DNA of 64,000 nucleotides from Rhypophila decipiens. Taxonomy: Eukaryota; Ascomycota; Sordariomycetes; Sordariales; Naviculisporaceae. The notes under the pieces were generated by a model that was not told where the DNA came from, searched no databases, and was given only the letters and a program-made list of their open reading frames with translations. Below are positions 1 through 12,864 of the stretch, piece after piece. The translations under genes were made by a program, and so were the position numbers. Location of the stretch: the NCBI GenBank assembly GCA_033297075.1, contig MU858067.1, positions 248,001 through 312,000 on the forward strand, written 5' to 3'. How positions within the stretch are numbered: the stretch's first letter is position 1; each line of letters begins with the position of its first letter.

Positions 1-1095
1 ATAATTGTAATCAAGATCAAGCTCCTTGCGTCCTTTGGCAATCATAGCAGTAACGTTGCGGCCATGTTCGGTCGGAAACGAACTCTCGTTGAGACCGGTA
101 TGGTGGTAAAATCCGAGGAGGTTGTTATCGATATACCTTCGGCTGAAGGAAACTGAGCGAGTGGTTTCTGCCTCGGATGAGATGTCTGATTTCTTAATAT
201 TGCCGTCAACCGACATGAATCCTATAGTCTCAAAGTATCTTCCACTTGCAATGGCAAACGACTTTGAGTCATATGCGATGGCATCCCTGATGTGTACATG
301 ACCCCCAAAGAAGACAATCGGCGTGAACCAGTTCTGTGCACGGATGGCGGCAAAGATGTCCTTAAACTCCTGCATGCGCACGCCAACATGCCCGATTACG
401 ACAAACACATCGGGCTTCTGTCGGATTGCGTCTTGGAACCACTGTTCTTTAATCGTCTCCCGCACAGGCTGGACGACTGTATTGTTCGCATTCATCATGA
501 AATCAAAAAGGAATCCGAAAGCAACAATGTCCACCTTTTGATTCTTGGTCTGGAATCTGCGATATCTCTGCGCCATCGGCACCCTCTCACCGGTCGACGG
601 ATCAATGTAGTCTAGGTTCGAGGCGATATACTTGTTCCTAAAGTTTGGAACAGTCTGCCGATGTTCCTCGTCGGCCGTCGGGGCCTGGTACAATTCGTGG
701 TTGCCAGTGCATATTATATCCACGTCTTGTTCGCGGTAGATATCGTAATAGTATTTGCCCTTTGGGTCCGACGCGTCGTAGAGCCCATTCCCCTCGACTC
801 TGTCGCCCGTGTCCACGAGCAAGAGGTCGATACCTTTCTCGTCAGCCTCTTTCCTCAAATGATGGGCAAACGATATGTAATCTCCCCAGTCGGCCGAATA
901 CTGTGACTCTTTGAGATGCCCTCCGTGCCAGCCGTGCGTGTCAGTCGTGTGTAGGAAGTTGAGCTTGCCCCAGACAAGATCTCGCATCGGCGCCGCGACG
1001 GGCTTCGCTGCTCCCTGCTGGGCTGCTCGCGCCAGGCGAGCAAGTGGGCCAGCCGCAAGGATAACGTTGTTTATTATTCTCGTCTTCCACGTCAT
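1..1095 (-). CDS. Calcineurin-like metallophosphoesterase, 5'-nucleotidase-like (3' end beyond window)
   Basis: The minus-strand frame is open from an ATG at 1095 to the left edge (365 codons, no intron seen), so the C-terminus is missing. The metallophosphoesterase core is visible in order: HTTDTHGW (metal-binding DxH), GDRVEGNGLYD, GNHE, GHVGV and GGHVHIRD. This is the arrangement of the fungal family that includes yeast YHR202W, an uncharacterised vacuolar or secreted phosphoesterase related to 5'-nucleotidases. The family normally runs to about 550-650 residues with a 5'-nucleotidase C-terminal domain, which would lie outside the window. The first 30 residues are only weakly hydrophobic, so a signal peptide is uncertain and the true start could differ. 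The fold is certain; the substrate cannot be inferred. Confidence 0.88.
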   Translation of the reverse strand, partial: MTWKTRIINNVILAAGPLARLARAAQQGAAKPVAAPMRDLVWGKLNFLHTTDTHGWHGGHLKESQYSADWGDYISFAHHLRKEADEKGIDLLLVDTGDRVEGNGLYDASDPKGKYYYDIYREQDVDIICTGNHELYQAPTADEEHRQTVPNFRNKYIASNLDYIDPSTGERVPMAQRYRRFQTKNQKVDIVAFGFLFDFMMNANNTVVQPVRETIKEQWFQDAIRQKPDVFVVIGHVGVRMQEFKDIFAAIRAQNWFTPIVFFGGHVHIRDAIAYDSKSFAIASGRYFETIGFMSVDGNIKKSDISSEAETTRSVSFSRRYIDNNLLGFYHHTGLNESSFPTEHGRNVTAMIAKGRKELDLDYNY

Positions 1096-3200
1096 TTCGC
1101 TCTGATGTCTGTGTGTGTTATTCTGTGGTACGTTGCGAAATCAAGGTGAGATGAGCAGTGATGCGATCCAAGATCCCTATCACGGCTGTGGTCGGCTCCC
1201 GGAGCGGGCACAAGAGGAGGTTCCAAGAGACTAGTGCCTGGGGAAGCTTGTCTCAGCGTTCCAGCGTGAATCTAGCCACGCTCCAGGCGGCAGGAGCCAC
1301 TGAATTTGACAGGGGTACGGTTGGAGTATGACGTGTGAAACGCCAAGCACGTGCTGATCATTTTAGCTTGGCGACGTTCATTTGGTGGGGGGGTTGAGAG
1401 CGTTGATATCTTTCCACCGCTGAAAGACGGGTGACCACTACGGATAGCACTGACTGAAAGCAGTACATAGTAAACAACCCAGCGGAGTGACCCCTTTTCC
1501 ACCTTCCTTTGTGCGGTCAAACACTGACGTTTATGTCCTATTAGTATCGGACGAGGAGCTCGTGCATATGCGTACTTGTTTTCTCATTAAGAATGAATGT
1601 TGATCGACAAGAAATCGTAAGAGACCCACGAAATTGACTTTCTAGGTCCTTCCTCAAGCCTCGGCGTACAGCAACCAAGATGTTAACTTGTTTGGAGTAT
1701 TCTAGGCTGGCCCACTGCAGAAAGTCAACACGTCTTCCGCTGCAGCGGGCCGTGGCCTGTTCCTTCCTGCCCCTGACTAAACAGGTGGAATCCTCGCTGA
1801 TGCAGTCCCGATTCGTGAAACTCAGATATAAGGTGTAACTTCCCAGCGGGATACACATGTCTTTCCTTCTCACCTGCTGACTTGGCGTGTGGAGAGTTGT
1901 GCAGTGAGAAAGAGGGTAACCGGTAATGTCAAGTACACCGAGGTACCAGCATCAAAGCTATCCAGCTGTTATTGGTTGTTGGCTAATCTTGGCGGCATCC
2001 GTCGTGGTGTTCGTTGCAGGACCCCTCTTCACTCGGTATCTTCTGGGCAGTCCCGGTGTGTGTTCGGTGTTTCTCTACTGGCTGGTCCCAGACCCCTTCA
2101 GCTAGAGGGCTCGGAGCAGAGGAGGTCAGTGGATATGTGTGCCGGGCAATCCGACACGCGACCTCGACTCACAACCTCCACCTCACATATTTGGGTGGTG
2201 AAGATCTGCCCAGTGGGCATCGACGTGGAAGTCGTGGTCAAATGATGTTCAACGGTAACACACCCTTTCGCGAAATAAAGATCCTGAATACATATGCAGC
2301 TCCAGTCCTCTGGTCGCACCCGCAGATACTTAGCTGGACCTATGGGCCTGGAACATGTGCCCTCGAGAAACCAGTTCGTCTTTCAGATTCACGAAAAGTA
2401 TCATCAAATAATAGTCGTAAGCCAAGAGTTCGGATGTTCTGGGAAGTTGGGAAAGCTGGGAACAGGAGAGACGGTGACCCGCAAAACCCCCGCACCTCCA
2501 CCCCTCACCAGTTCGCCATTTACACAGCCCGGGCCGGTGTTGGCAAGTGGTGGACTCCCTCTTTCCTACACAATGAAAATGGACTGATACTGTACACACG
2601 ACGTTCCGCTTCCGTACCTTCATGTACCTTCCCCATTCATACCATGCACCACTTGCTCTAGCTGACTTGGTTGCTCTTGTCTCGGGCAGCCAGTCAAGCA
2701 GCCTTATCTCAAAGACCATGCACAACAGCGATGCCAGGTTGAAAAGCAGCCATCTTTCATCTCTCCCTTCCTTCACCTTTCCCCTGCATTATCACTCACG
2801 TGCCCCTATTCTCTTTCAGTAAAAGACTTCAGCTTTTGTCTTGCTCTCTGTGAGCTTTCCGTGGTACAAGACCAAAAACATAGTCGCACCAGGAACCAGC
2901 AGGCCTGATTAACCTTTCAACGTCGATTTGGGCTTGCAGCCGGTTCTCTCCGCCTGTGCTTGTTCTCCTCTGGTGCCTTGATCCTGGCGTCGTCCGATCA
3001 CCTTGTGTGCTCCCCTCCTCGGGCATTCGTTCACTCGGCCGTCACATAGATACCATGAGTACGGTTTCACAGGCGTCATTATAGTATATTGCTTGCTGCA
3101 GCTCCAGGAGCTCTCTTACCCTTCCTCCCCGTCCCATCTCCAGACGCTACGTTTTCTGCCTCGAGACTCGGTAGTAACCAGGAGAACTTCCCCGGACACG
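1096..3200. other. Intergenic region, divergent promoters
   Basis: About 2.1 kb lies between the divergent phosphoesterase gene and the gene starting at 3201. Open frames here (for example 2014-2661) have no recognisable domains and look random in composition. The last 400 bases before 3201 are pyrimidine-rich, as expected for a fungal 5' leader. Confidence 0.6.
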
Positions 3201-4094
3201 ATGGCGACCAATAATGCTCCTCGATATGCACCTGCTGCTATCGAAACTATACGTCCCGAGGATTTTGAGACTGCCTCAATCCGGTCCGCAGCACCTTCAT
3301 ACAGTAAGCAACTTACATGCCACCCACCAATCAGTTATTCCCCTAGCCATCCTCGGGCCCGGTGTCTCTCCGACTAACAAGATCTCACAGTCTCCGAAGC
3401 TCCGTCATACCACTCCACCGGCCCCATCTCGGACCCGGTTCCACCCTACTCGCCACGGACCGATGGTGGGGCCGGCCGCAACCGTCCGGCGCCTTTAGTA
3501 CCCGGACCAGAGTCGACCGGGTTTAGCATGGTACCGGCCCCGTCTTCCGATGAGCGGACCTCCGCCAGACAGACCGGACTTCCTCCCGTCCCCAGCGCCC
3601 CGTTGCCTGCCCCGGGACTCCCGTCTCTCGGACAGTTTCGCATCCCGACCATCAGTGCGAACCCCAACGCCCGCCACTACCACCGCGTGGCTCATCGCCG
3701 GGCCACAGCCGCCAGCAGTGCACATTCAGATGCGATACTAAGGAGGGCTCTTTTGGACCAGATCGAAGAGGAGGAGCGCAACAGGGTCCGACCCCTTGAG
3801 GACCCATACCTTGTTGGAGAGCATGCTGCCTCCCAGGCTCGTCAGGAGAGGCTTGCCCGGGAGAACGGCATGGATATCTTGATTCGTGAAGATCGCAGAT
3901 GGGATCTTTTTCTTGGTGGGTAACTGACTTGGATCTGATAGCTCATCGTGGACGATCCAGCTAACCTCTCAACAGCCCAGATGAGAGACCAAGAAGAGCG
4001 AGAAAAGACCTGGAAGCGCTTCCGCCGAGGCGCGGACAGCGAGCGAGGTTCCAGCAGACTCGGGTACCGTCTCGGAGGCCTCAGAGCTCGATAA
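3201..4094 (+). CDS. Conserved disordered fungal protein, function unknown
   Basis: Three exons (3201-3303, 3391-3915, 3976-4094) give 248 residues. Intron 1 has GTAAGC and an ACTAAC branch-like site before CAG. Intron 2 uses GTGGGT and AACAG, and the joined frame ends at TAA 4092-4094. The first 110 residues are rich in Pro, Ser and Thr and predicted to be disordered. The C-terminal third is strongly charged and helical, around DQIEEEERNR and AQMRDQEEREKTWKRF. There is no signal peptide, membrane segment or known catalytic motif. Proteins of this style are common in Sordariomycetes but I know no function. An alternative donor two codons downstream (GTAACT at 3920) would change the C-terminus; I prefer GTGGGT because the resulting tail is a continuous charged helix. 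Confidence 0.75.
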
Positions 4095-5016
4095 CTGGCA
4101 ATAGGAGGAGGCAAACCTTGACCCATCTTTTCCTTTTCTATCTGACAGATCTCCCATTCTCCATTTCATAATTCGCAGTCTCACATTAGACTGTCATATT
4201 CCGCTTAACAGAGTAGGGCGTTGGGCCCCTTTACCATCCCAGCTCCTTGCTCGGGAGGCGTTTTATCATTTCCGTCTTGATCCTCCCTCGAGGCCAACAC
4301 ATTAGCATTAACTCCTCTTTCTCCCGACTATCTCCACTCCTTCTCATTTTTCTCATGGACTTTTCAAGATGTCCAGTTTTGGACATTCCTTTTGGTGCAT
4401 ATTCCACGGCGTGGTCGGTGGAGAGATTGGTGATGGAATGTTCATTTCATGGTCTCCGAGAGAAGAGAAGCAGCATATTTTGTATCTTCACATCGAAGAT
4501 TGTGAGAGTCCAGGCAGTGGGAAAGCACCCAACTTTAGATCCTCCGAAAGGACTGAAATCAATATAAAAAAAAGCAAGATAACAAACTTGGCTCGAAGGT
4601 CCCAAACTCCTCGCTTCGTCTAGATGCATTGCCAGTGTCTGTTCTGATCGTGGTCGCCCGACCTTTTCTCAATGATTGTCATGCATTTGGATTATACAGA
4701 TGATAATTTGCAAGGCATGAGTGACATGAAGACGTCTTGATATTCCTTTCCTCCCTTAGCCAACCCCTTATCGTTGACCCACAATAACCTAGGTAAACAA
4801 ACAGTCCCGTCAAAAAGATAAACGCCATGCCACAATGCTAGTTTTACTCAAAGATAATCACAGGCGTAAACAGAAACCTCCCGCCCTCTTCTTCCCTCGT
4901 TGTTTAAACCATCGTGAGAGAAGCTTCTCCAATACGAATACGTACAGATATGTTTAGTACACGGACTAGCATTTCCCTTCAGGGAGTACCAGCCGAGGTT
5001 GCAAAGGCAAGATGGT
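4095..5016. other. Intergenic region between convergent genes
   Basis: This 0.9 kb stretch separates the 3' ends of the gene at 3201-4094 (+) and VMA11 (-). It should contain both 3' UTRs. I see no further coding or RNA gene. Confidence 0.6.
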
Positions 5017-6003
5017 TTAGCCCTTGCTCTTGGTGTTGAGAATAAGCGCCACAATGAGTCTGTGCAGAGGCATACAAGGTTAGCATACTGTACAGACTGG
5101 TGTCCAGCCAAGCTGGCTGAAGAATGGGTGTAGCTTACCCATAGAGACCCAGTACTTCGCCGAAAATGAGGATCAAAATCATGCCGACGAAGATCCTGGA
5201 CTGCAGCATATAAGCTCTGACACCCTTGTCACCCACGATACCTATCGTGTAGCCGGCCGCGAGACCCGTGAGACCGACCGATAGGCCGCACGCTAGGTGC
5301 ATGAAACCGCTGTTTCCAAGCAACGTCGTGGTTAGCTCGTCTTTTTCCTCCAGAGTTTTGGCCGCTTTATATTGTAGTAGGAATGGGCGTAATACGCACT
5401 TGAATAAACTGTAGTGATGTCCACCAGCTTGGCCGGGTGGCACGAGATCTTGGGCGATCAAGACGGCTACCACGAGGGCATAGACTGCGATGATACCGGA
5501 CATGATGACGGGGATGAGACACTGAATAGGGATCCGTCAGTTCCGATCCTGGTACCCGTAGATTCCTCCAAGTTGCCCCGGTGAAGGAGGAGTGGTTCGC
5601 ACCTTCATGATTAGATCCGGCCGGAAGGTTCCAACACCTGCGATACCGATTCCTGATTTCGCTGTTCCGTATGCTGCTCCCGCACCTATTCATTCAAGAT
5701 CCATCGGTCAGCTTCTTGCACGGGATTTCATGTTGCTTGGTGGCTAGACGAGGAGTGCAGGTCATTTCGGCGATGAGGGTTCGGGAGGAAAGGAGGGGGG
5801 TTTCGTCGTACTTCCAAATATCATGGCTGCCGCAATTCCGGCCTGTAGAGGAGGAGAATAAGCAGGTTAGCTATTGTTTTGGACCTTGAACAAGCTAGAG
5901 GGCTCTCTGGGGTTGGTGATAGCGAGCTGGGGGTGTTGCTTGCGGGGCGACTTACCATGCCGAGAAACGGCGCGAACTTGGGACTCAATTCAGACTCCTC
6001 CAT
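5017..6003 (-). CDS. VMA11: V-type H+-ATPase proteolipid subunit c'
   Basis: Six minus-strand exons (6003-5956, 5842-5812, 5685-5603, 5521-5400, 5309-5139, 5059-5017) join in phase into 165 residues. The product is a ring subunit of the membrane V0 sector, which carries protons across vacuolar and other endomembranes. Four transmembrane helices are visible. The proton-carrying glutamate lies in [10 protein letters not shown] (E146), and the C-terminus is LILNTKSKG. The start [18 protein letters not shown] and the segment [17 protein letters not shown] match the fungal c' (VMA11) form rather than subunit c (VMA3), whose N-terminus and loop differ. Two exons are very short (31 and 43 nt). The gene is divergent from ROM2 across a 1.9 kb spacer. 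Confidence 0.95.
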
Positions 6004-7891
6004 CTTGAAGGTCGGTCCCTTGAATATATTCGATTTTGCGATTTGGGGTTTAGATATCTCTGCGTCGTGATCGCGGAACTCGAAGTGTTGGGATTAGAAC
6101 GTTAACCAATCGACCTCAGTAAGAGGTTCATGTTGCTTGCGCACGTCCGTTGATGACACAAGCTTCCCCTGGTGGAGCTCCAACGTGAAATGCGGTAGGT
6201 CACGTGATGGGGACGTTGAATGTCACTCCCCTGTAGTCCTGTACGGTACCTTCACTTGCGCTGTCCTTAGCTGTACAACTCCGCCTTCAAAAATGGAAAT
6301 GGGATACGGGCGACAAAAAGGCGGGCGCGAACTTCTTCGGACTCAGTTGAAGATGGAATTATGACCAACATCGTTGTTGGTTGTAGGATCCCTCATCAAT
6401 CGTGTCTGAACCCAACAGCAATCCCATACCCGAGGCGAGAACGGCGAAACAAGGCGCTGGATTCACTTGTCACAGCCGGCAATACCACTAAATTACTTTT
6501 ACGGCTATATGTGAGGGAGCTGTTCAATTTGAGGCAGGTGTCGAGTTGTACATGGTCATTACACAACCTGAGCTTGAAGTCCTCGGTCAACTTGGGCTTG
6601 TTTTGGACAAATCCCCATGGAGGTGTGCAATCGGGAGACGCGCAAGACGGTCTTGCTTGCTCCCGAGAAAGACACGCCCCCACCTCTTCGTCTTCTTCAC
6701 CCGATGTGTTAAGTGATAACAAGTTTGGATGTCGGATGTATAGTAGCGGCCTCGCCTATATCTCCTTTCCGGCGGCATATCTTGGGAACAGTGTCATCGT
6801 GCCAGACTGCCTGCCAGGGCATCGAATCACCATTTCAAAGGGGCACCCAAATTTCAGGACACGGGATATATGGTGTGTGCTTCCAGTAAGACCACGCATC
6901 GACAATACGGCCAAAAAGGCCCTAGGTGAATATAGTAGACTCGAAAAATCCGCAACTGATCACGTTGCTTTCGGCCTCGTAAAGTCCTCGTTTCCGTTTC
7001 CATGTATTGTTCGGTTTTGGTGATCTTAGTCAGGTGTCCGATACCGAGACCTTGAGCTGAGTGGGGGGTTTGCGGACACGTTCTTGCAATTGACCGGATT
7101 CCATTGAACTTATGGATTCTGTCTTCAGTTACAAACCGAGATATTCGTCTGATATTTTTCCTAAAATTCTCTCGTAACGTGCTTATCGTGAAAATTGACT
7201 GCGTTGGCGGTGAAAGCTTTCTTCCCAACTTTGCCGGCCGGGCAACCAACGCCAGAAATTTAGAAGGTGAGGGAGGAAACAGCCGTCTGAAATAAACCCC
7301 TGATTCGCTAAAATCCGCCATCTCTTCATAACGTCACTCCCCGGTCCGTGTTCGTGTCACGGCTGGAAACGTCTTTTTCGAGAAAGCAACCTACCATACC
7401 TGATTCCAACAGTCGGCCGTCCGACAACGTAACGGCATCACCAGCACCGCGTGCTTCAACCACTTTTTTCCTTCCCTTTCCAGCGTAACATATCGGTTTC
7501 CTTGTCGAATTCCGCATCATTTGCAAAGCACGGTCTGTTTTTCTCTCTCCTTTTCAGGGTCATCTTCGCGGCCCACAGAGTAAGTTTATCCAATCTCATC
7601 TCCACTTTGGCCTGGCAGCTGCAAATGGGCATATGCCAATCGACGGGTTCCAAAACCCCTAGGCTAGGCCAGGGGTGGCTCCGTCCTGAGTCTTGACGAT
7701 ACCTGCTCCGATTGTCTCGCCGTCGCTGCTTGTACATGTAGCTCTTGACGCTACTGCTGCGACTTGCTTCTCATGAAGCTTCGAGAAATTATGAAAGATT
7801 GACACTCCTATCAGGGCGAGCATTTAATCGAATTATCTACCCCGACAACGACCTCGATTTCCCCGATCCCGACACCGAGTGACGACCGGAC
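6004..7891. other. Divergent promoter region VMA11/ROM2
   Basis: This 1.9 kb spacer lies between two divergently transcribed genes. It holds several random open frames, the longest being 6361-7023, without recognisable domains or intron structure. The 300 bases before 7892 are C/T-rich, as expected for the ROM2 leader. Confidence 0.6.
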
Positions 7892-10800
7892 ATGGCCGAC
7901 TGGCAGCAGGACCGGATACCGCCTCAACGGCCGGTTCAGCACAACAACACTCGGGACGATGCGTTTTCTAACATATTCGGTGCTGCACCGCCTCCGGGGC
8001 GGTCTCAGACCATGACCTCTTCCGTTCCCCCTCCCATGATGGATGGTCGCACTCAAACCATGTCGTCGACCACGAGCTCGAGCACGATGGGTATGGGGCA
8101 GCGCCGACCGCCACCACCGAGGGAAGGTTATGCTCCCCAACTGCAACGGCCACAGCATCCCAACGACGGCTATTACCAGCAACGTCCCCAGCACGAGTAT
8201 CAACGACCCCAGCCGGACTATCCGCGCCCCCAACAGGTTCCGTCTCCGCAATATCTACAACATCAGCAACAGCAGAGACGATATCCAAATGGCCCGCCGC
8301 CCCAACAGCAACCACCTCGGTCGGATTCGATGCGAGGCCCTCCCAATGGGGATCCGTATAACAGCGGTCCGGCGCTACGACCTCCCCCAGATCGGCCGTA
8401 TCAAGGGGGACCCCCGCCTTCTCTGAGTGGCGGTTATCGATCACAGTCCCTTGTGAGCAATCCGCAACGACAGATTCCTTATCGTCCTCCACCGCAGTCA
8501 TACCAGCACGACCAGTATTCTCAGCAGTCGCCTCCTCCGAACTTGCAAGCACGCCAAACCGCCTCTGGACGGGTTATTCCCGGTAGAAACATGGACGAAC
8601 GCTCCATGTCCATGACCGGGTACGGTGCATACGATCACCAAAAGATGAGCGCTCATCAAACCATGAGCGGGCGAATAATACCAAACAGGCAGCCTCCGAG
8701 TGGATCTATGAAGGCATCTGACTACCCATCTTACGCCCCTTCACCTTCGAACTATGCGCCGAATGGAGGATACCCCACCGGTTATGCGCCGGGAGCGCAG
8801 ACAAGAACAACAAGCATGGCTTCAACGACTAAAGATAGCATGAGGACCATGTCGATGGCGTCCACAATCGCCCCTTCCATAGCTCCGTCAGAAAGGACGG
8901 ATACTCAGACTTTGGTCCATCGTCCTTCGGTCAGCGGATCCGTAAACGGGGAAAGGCCCCCGACGGCAAAGATCCGGCCCCCGATCGTGTACCCTGCCCT
9001 CTTGTCCCGCGTTGCCGAATGCTTCCGGCAGAAGATCATCGTGGGTGAGCGCACCAAGAACGAGCTCACATACAAGAATGCATTCAGCGGCGCCGAAGCA
9101 GTGGATGTGCTTTCCTACATTATTAGAACTACTGATAGGAACCTTGCACTGCTTTTGGGAAGAGCGCTGGATGCACAAAAGTTCTTCCACGATGTCACCT
9201 ACGAACATCGGCTGCGCGACTCGACGTACGAGATGTATCAGTTCCGCGAAACGATGACGGAGGAGTCGGATGAGAAGGCCGCTGTCAACGGCGTGTTCGT
9301 GTTGTTATCCGAGTGTTACTCGCCCACTTGCACGAGGGATCAGCTATGCTACTCGATCGCGTGCCCCAGGAGGCTGGAGCAAGTGACGCGGCTCAATCTA
9401 AAGGTTGGCTCGGGTCTGAAAAAGGAGGGCGATGCTACTCTGCAGGACGATGATGTGGAGCAGACCGACGAGCAGAAGCTTTGGATCAACAGTGTGCCCA
9501 AAGAAGTGGCGGAGAGCATCAGCGACAGGGAGAAGAAGAGGCAAGAAATTATTTCGGAAATTTGCTACACTGAAAGGGACTTCGTCAAGGACCTGGAATA
9601 TCTGCGCGACTTTTGGATTCTGCCCCTGAGGGGAAAGATAAATGGCATGTCGCCCATTCCACCTCAGCGACGAGAAAGAGTTGTCAAGGCCATCTTCAGC
9701 AACATTATCGATCATCCAAGCATTCACGCAGTTAGCTCTCGATTCGCCAAGTCTTTGACCGAGCGGCAGCAGAAGTCGCCCGTTGTTGAGCACGTCGGCG
9801 ACATATTCCTGGAGTTCGTGCCCCAGTTTGAGCCCTTCATTCTTTATGGTTCAAAGCAACTGGAGGGCAAGTTCGAGTTCGAGAACGAAAAGTCAATAAA
9901 CAAAGACTTTTCGAGATTCGTTGACGAGGTGGAGCGTCGACGAGAGTCCCGAAAGTTGGAACTCAACGGATATTTGACCAAGCCTACCACAAGATTGGCT
10001 AGATACCCGCTGCTCCTGGACAATGTTCTGAAATACACGGAAGAGGGTAGCCCGGATAAGGAGAACATCCCCAAAGTGTTGACCATGATTAGGGATCTGC
10101 TGAGCCGCGTCAACGCCGAGTCGGGCAAGGCAGAAAACCGCTTCAACCTCCGCCGGCTGCACGAACAGCTTCGGTTCCGTCCCAATGAGAAGATGGACTT
10201 GAAGCTGACCGACGAGGGCCGAGAACTTGTCTTCAAGAGTCAGTTCAAGAAGACGCTCACTGAGCAAGCTGATATAACGGCATTCTTATTCGACCACGCG
10301 GTCTTGCTTGTACGAATCAAGCAAATAGGGAAAACGGAGGAATATAAGGCTTATCGCAGGCCTATACCCTTAGAACTGCTCTCCATCAAGGAGATGGAAG
10401 AGGTCATCCCCCAGTCCGGCTCGATGAAAAGATCGTCATCAAGTATCCTTCCGGCTCTGCGCACCGACACTGCCAAGAAAGGCGAAGGATGGCCTATCAC
10501 ATTCCGACATCTTGGAAAGTTGGGCTACGAGCTGACGCTCTACGCTGCTAATCAGTCAGCGCGGCAAAAGTGGCTGGAGTTTATCGATGACGCCCAGCAG
10601 CGTCTCAGGGCCCGGGCAGACTTCATTAATACCACCGTGCTTTCTAGCGGCTTCTTCTCGGGATCAAATAGGGTCAACTGTGTTGCGCCATTTGGTACGT
10701 ACCTCCCAGTCAAATATGAGACTTGAACATGAACACTAACAATACTTTAGACGGCGGTAGGAAACTAATCTACGGAACTGACAACGGAATATATGTGTCC

Positions 10801-11773
10801 GACCGTCGCTCCAAAGAGAAGCAGACTCCTCCAAAGAGAGTGATTGACATCCAACACGTGACACAGATTGATGTTTTGGAAGAATATCAGCTCCTGTTGG
10901 TCCTCTCCAGTCGGTCGCTGTACTCCTACCAGCTCGGCGCCCTGGATCCCAACGAGCTGATCTCCTCCAAGCGTGGAAAGAAGATCCAGAGCAATTGCAC
11001 CTTCTTCCGCAGTGGCATCTGTCTCGGACGTCACCTTGTGTGTGCTGTGAAGAGTACGGCTCTATCAACAACCATCAAGGTATACGAGCCCAACGACGCC
11101 ATGTCCAAGGCCAAGAAGCAGAAGGGCCTCAGCAAGATGTTCAACGCCGGGCAGGATGAGCTGAAACCCTTCAAGGAGTTTTATATTCCCACCGAATCCA
11201 GTTCGGTGCACTTCTTGAAGTCTAAACTCTGCGTGGCTTGCTCCCGCGGCTTCGAGGTGGTCAGCTTGGAGACACTGGAGACGCAGGCCCTTCTCGACCA
11301 GGCCGATACGTCGCTCGACTTTGTGGCGAGGAAAGAAAACGTCAAGCCAATTCACATCGAGAGGCTGCACGGCGAGTTCTTGCTCAACTATAGCGAGTTT
11401 TCGTTCTTTGTGAACCGGAACGGCTGGCGGGCCCGGCCTGAGTGGCGCGTGGATTGGGAGGGCACGCCGCAGGCGTTTGCACTCAGTCCGCCCTGGATTT
11501 TGGCGTTTGAGCCTAATTTTATTGAGCTCAGGAATATCGACAGTTTGGCCGTGCACATCATTCCGCATAAGAATATCCGGATGTTGCATAATAGCACGCA
11601 CGAGGTAAGCATTCTTTACAGCCACACCGCCGTCATGATGAAGTTCTATTATCCAGTCCCTTGCTAACCATAATCTTCCAAATCAGATATTGCTAGCCTA
11701 CGAGGACGAGCGCGGAGACGACGTTATTGAGGCGATCGATTTCTGGAAAACGCAAAAGAAGTCGGACATGTAG
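7892..11773 (+). CDS. ROM2: Rho1 guanine nucleotide exchange factor (DEP-DH-PH-CNH)
   Basis: Three exons (7892-10694, 10751-11604, 11687-11773) encode 1247 residues. The product activates the Rho1 GTPase in the cell wall integrity pathway at the plasma membrane. The order of domains is: a long Pro/Gln/Tyr-rich disordered N-terminus (about 1-350); a DEP domain (about 365-450, with NAFSGAEAVDVLSYII); a Dbl-homology catalytic domain starting near 544 (EICYTERDFVKDLEYL) through about 740; a PH domain (about 770-905); and a citron homology (CNH) domain beginning with LIYGTDNGIYVSDRR and ending near the C-terminus. This is the architecture and length of fungal Rom1/Rom2. Both introns are 56-82 nt with standard borders, and the last exon codes for only 28 residues. 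It converges with MED12. Confidence 0.95.
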
Positions 11774-12864
11774 ACGAAGAAGAAGGAATTAATCACCAGA
11801 CAGTTTTGTCTTTTTGTTTACTGTTGCTGGGTTCTTGTGATCTTTCTTCAGTTTAATCTGAAATCTTTTTCGTTTCACTCTGTTGGTTTGGCATAGGCAA
11901 GGCGAATCGAAAGCGTTGGCTTGGACGGAGGACGTTTTTTCTTGCTAATTTTTCAGTTATTTAATGCAACAAATCGAGAAAGAACGCGTGGAATTTTGCG
12001 TTCGATTTCTCGAGAGATTTCTTGCCTTGACTGTTCTTGACTGAGATATGTCGTGGTGATCTATGGAGGGTGGAGTGTCGACTCATCTATCTTGGTCGTA
12101 GGACTCTGTGGGCGAGTGGGTGTTTGCTACTTTATTGAGGTGCTCAGTTTTGGTTTGTTGCTTCGTTTCACTATTGTTGTCGTCGTGAGCTCAGCAGTCA
12201 ATTATTTGTTGGATTATGTTTCGGCGGGTTGGCGATTGGGTTGAGATCTGTTGAGATCTCTGTCTGTTGTTGAGTGAGACTTGGTATGGCATAGCAGGCA
12301 GGTATTCAAGTGCCCACATTGGATGGGGGTGACGCAGGTCGTCACGGCGGTATTATGTATAAAAGACATAAATCAATGTCCATGTGATATGGAAATAGTA
12401 AATATGGTATTTGTTAATACAAGATATATCCGTAGGTCATATCCCAAAAAGAAATGTAAATAAAAGTGAATATATTCCATTCCATCCCCTATGATATCCC
12501 AAAAAGTAGGTATAGTAGACAAAGGCTACATAAAGTTAAAATAGTAAATTTCGTCGAATCATATCATAATTTCCCTCGTAAACTCCCAAAAACGAGTATA
12601 AACAGAAAGACAGGGCATCCTAGCCTGCTCTCCCAGAATGTTAATGTTAATGCCAAAGGAACTTCTTGTCCCATAGACAAAACTACCAGGTAATAAGCTC
12701 GCTGTGATGTTATGCGATATGCCCATGCAACAATGCCACGACAAGAGAAAACCAAAAGACAACCCAAACAAGGAAATAAACCCAACAAAAAGAAACACAT
12801 GTACGAATGAATGGCACGAGTCTCCACCCTCCCCTCCTACTCCCACAACTAAAATCAACTAAAA
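11774..12864. other. Intergenic region between convergent ROM2 and MED12
   Basis: A 1.1 kb AT-rich stretch carries the two 3' UTRs. A short direct repeat (ATATCCCAAAAAG) occurs near 12439 and 12492. No gene is recognised. Confidence 0.6.

Noticed and set aside
2014..2661. 215-codon open frame
   Set aside because: Random composition and no recognisable domain; overlapping minus-strand frames of similar length.
6361..7023. 220-codon open frame in the VMA11/ROM2 spacer
   Set aside because: No domain, no signal peptide, random composition, overlapping frames on the other strand.
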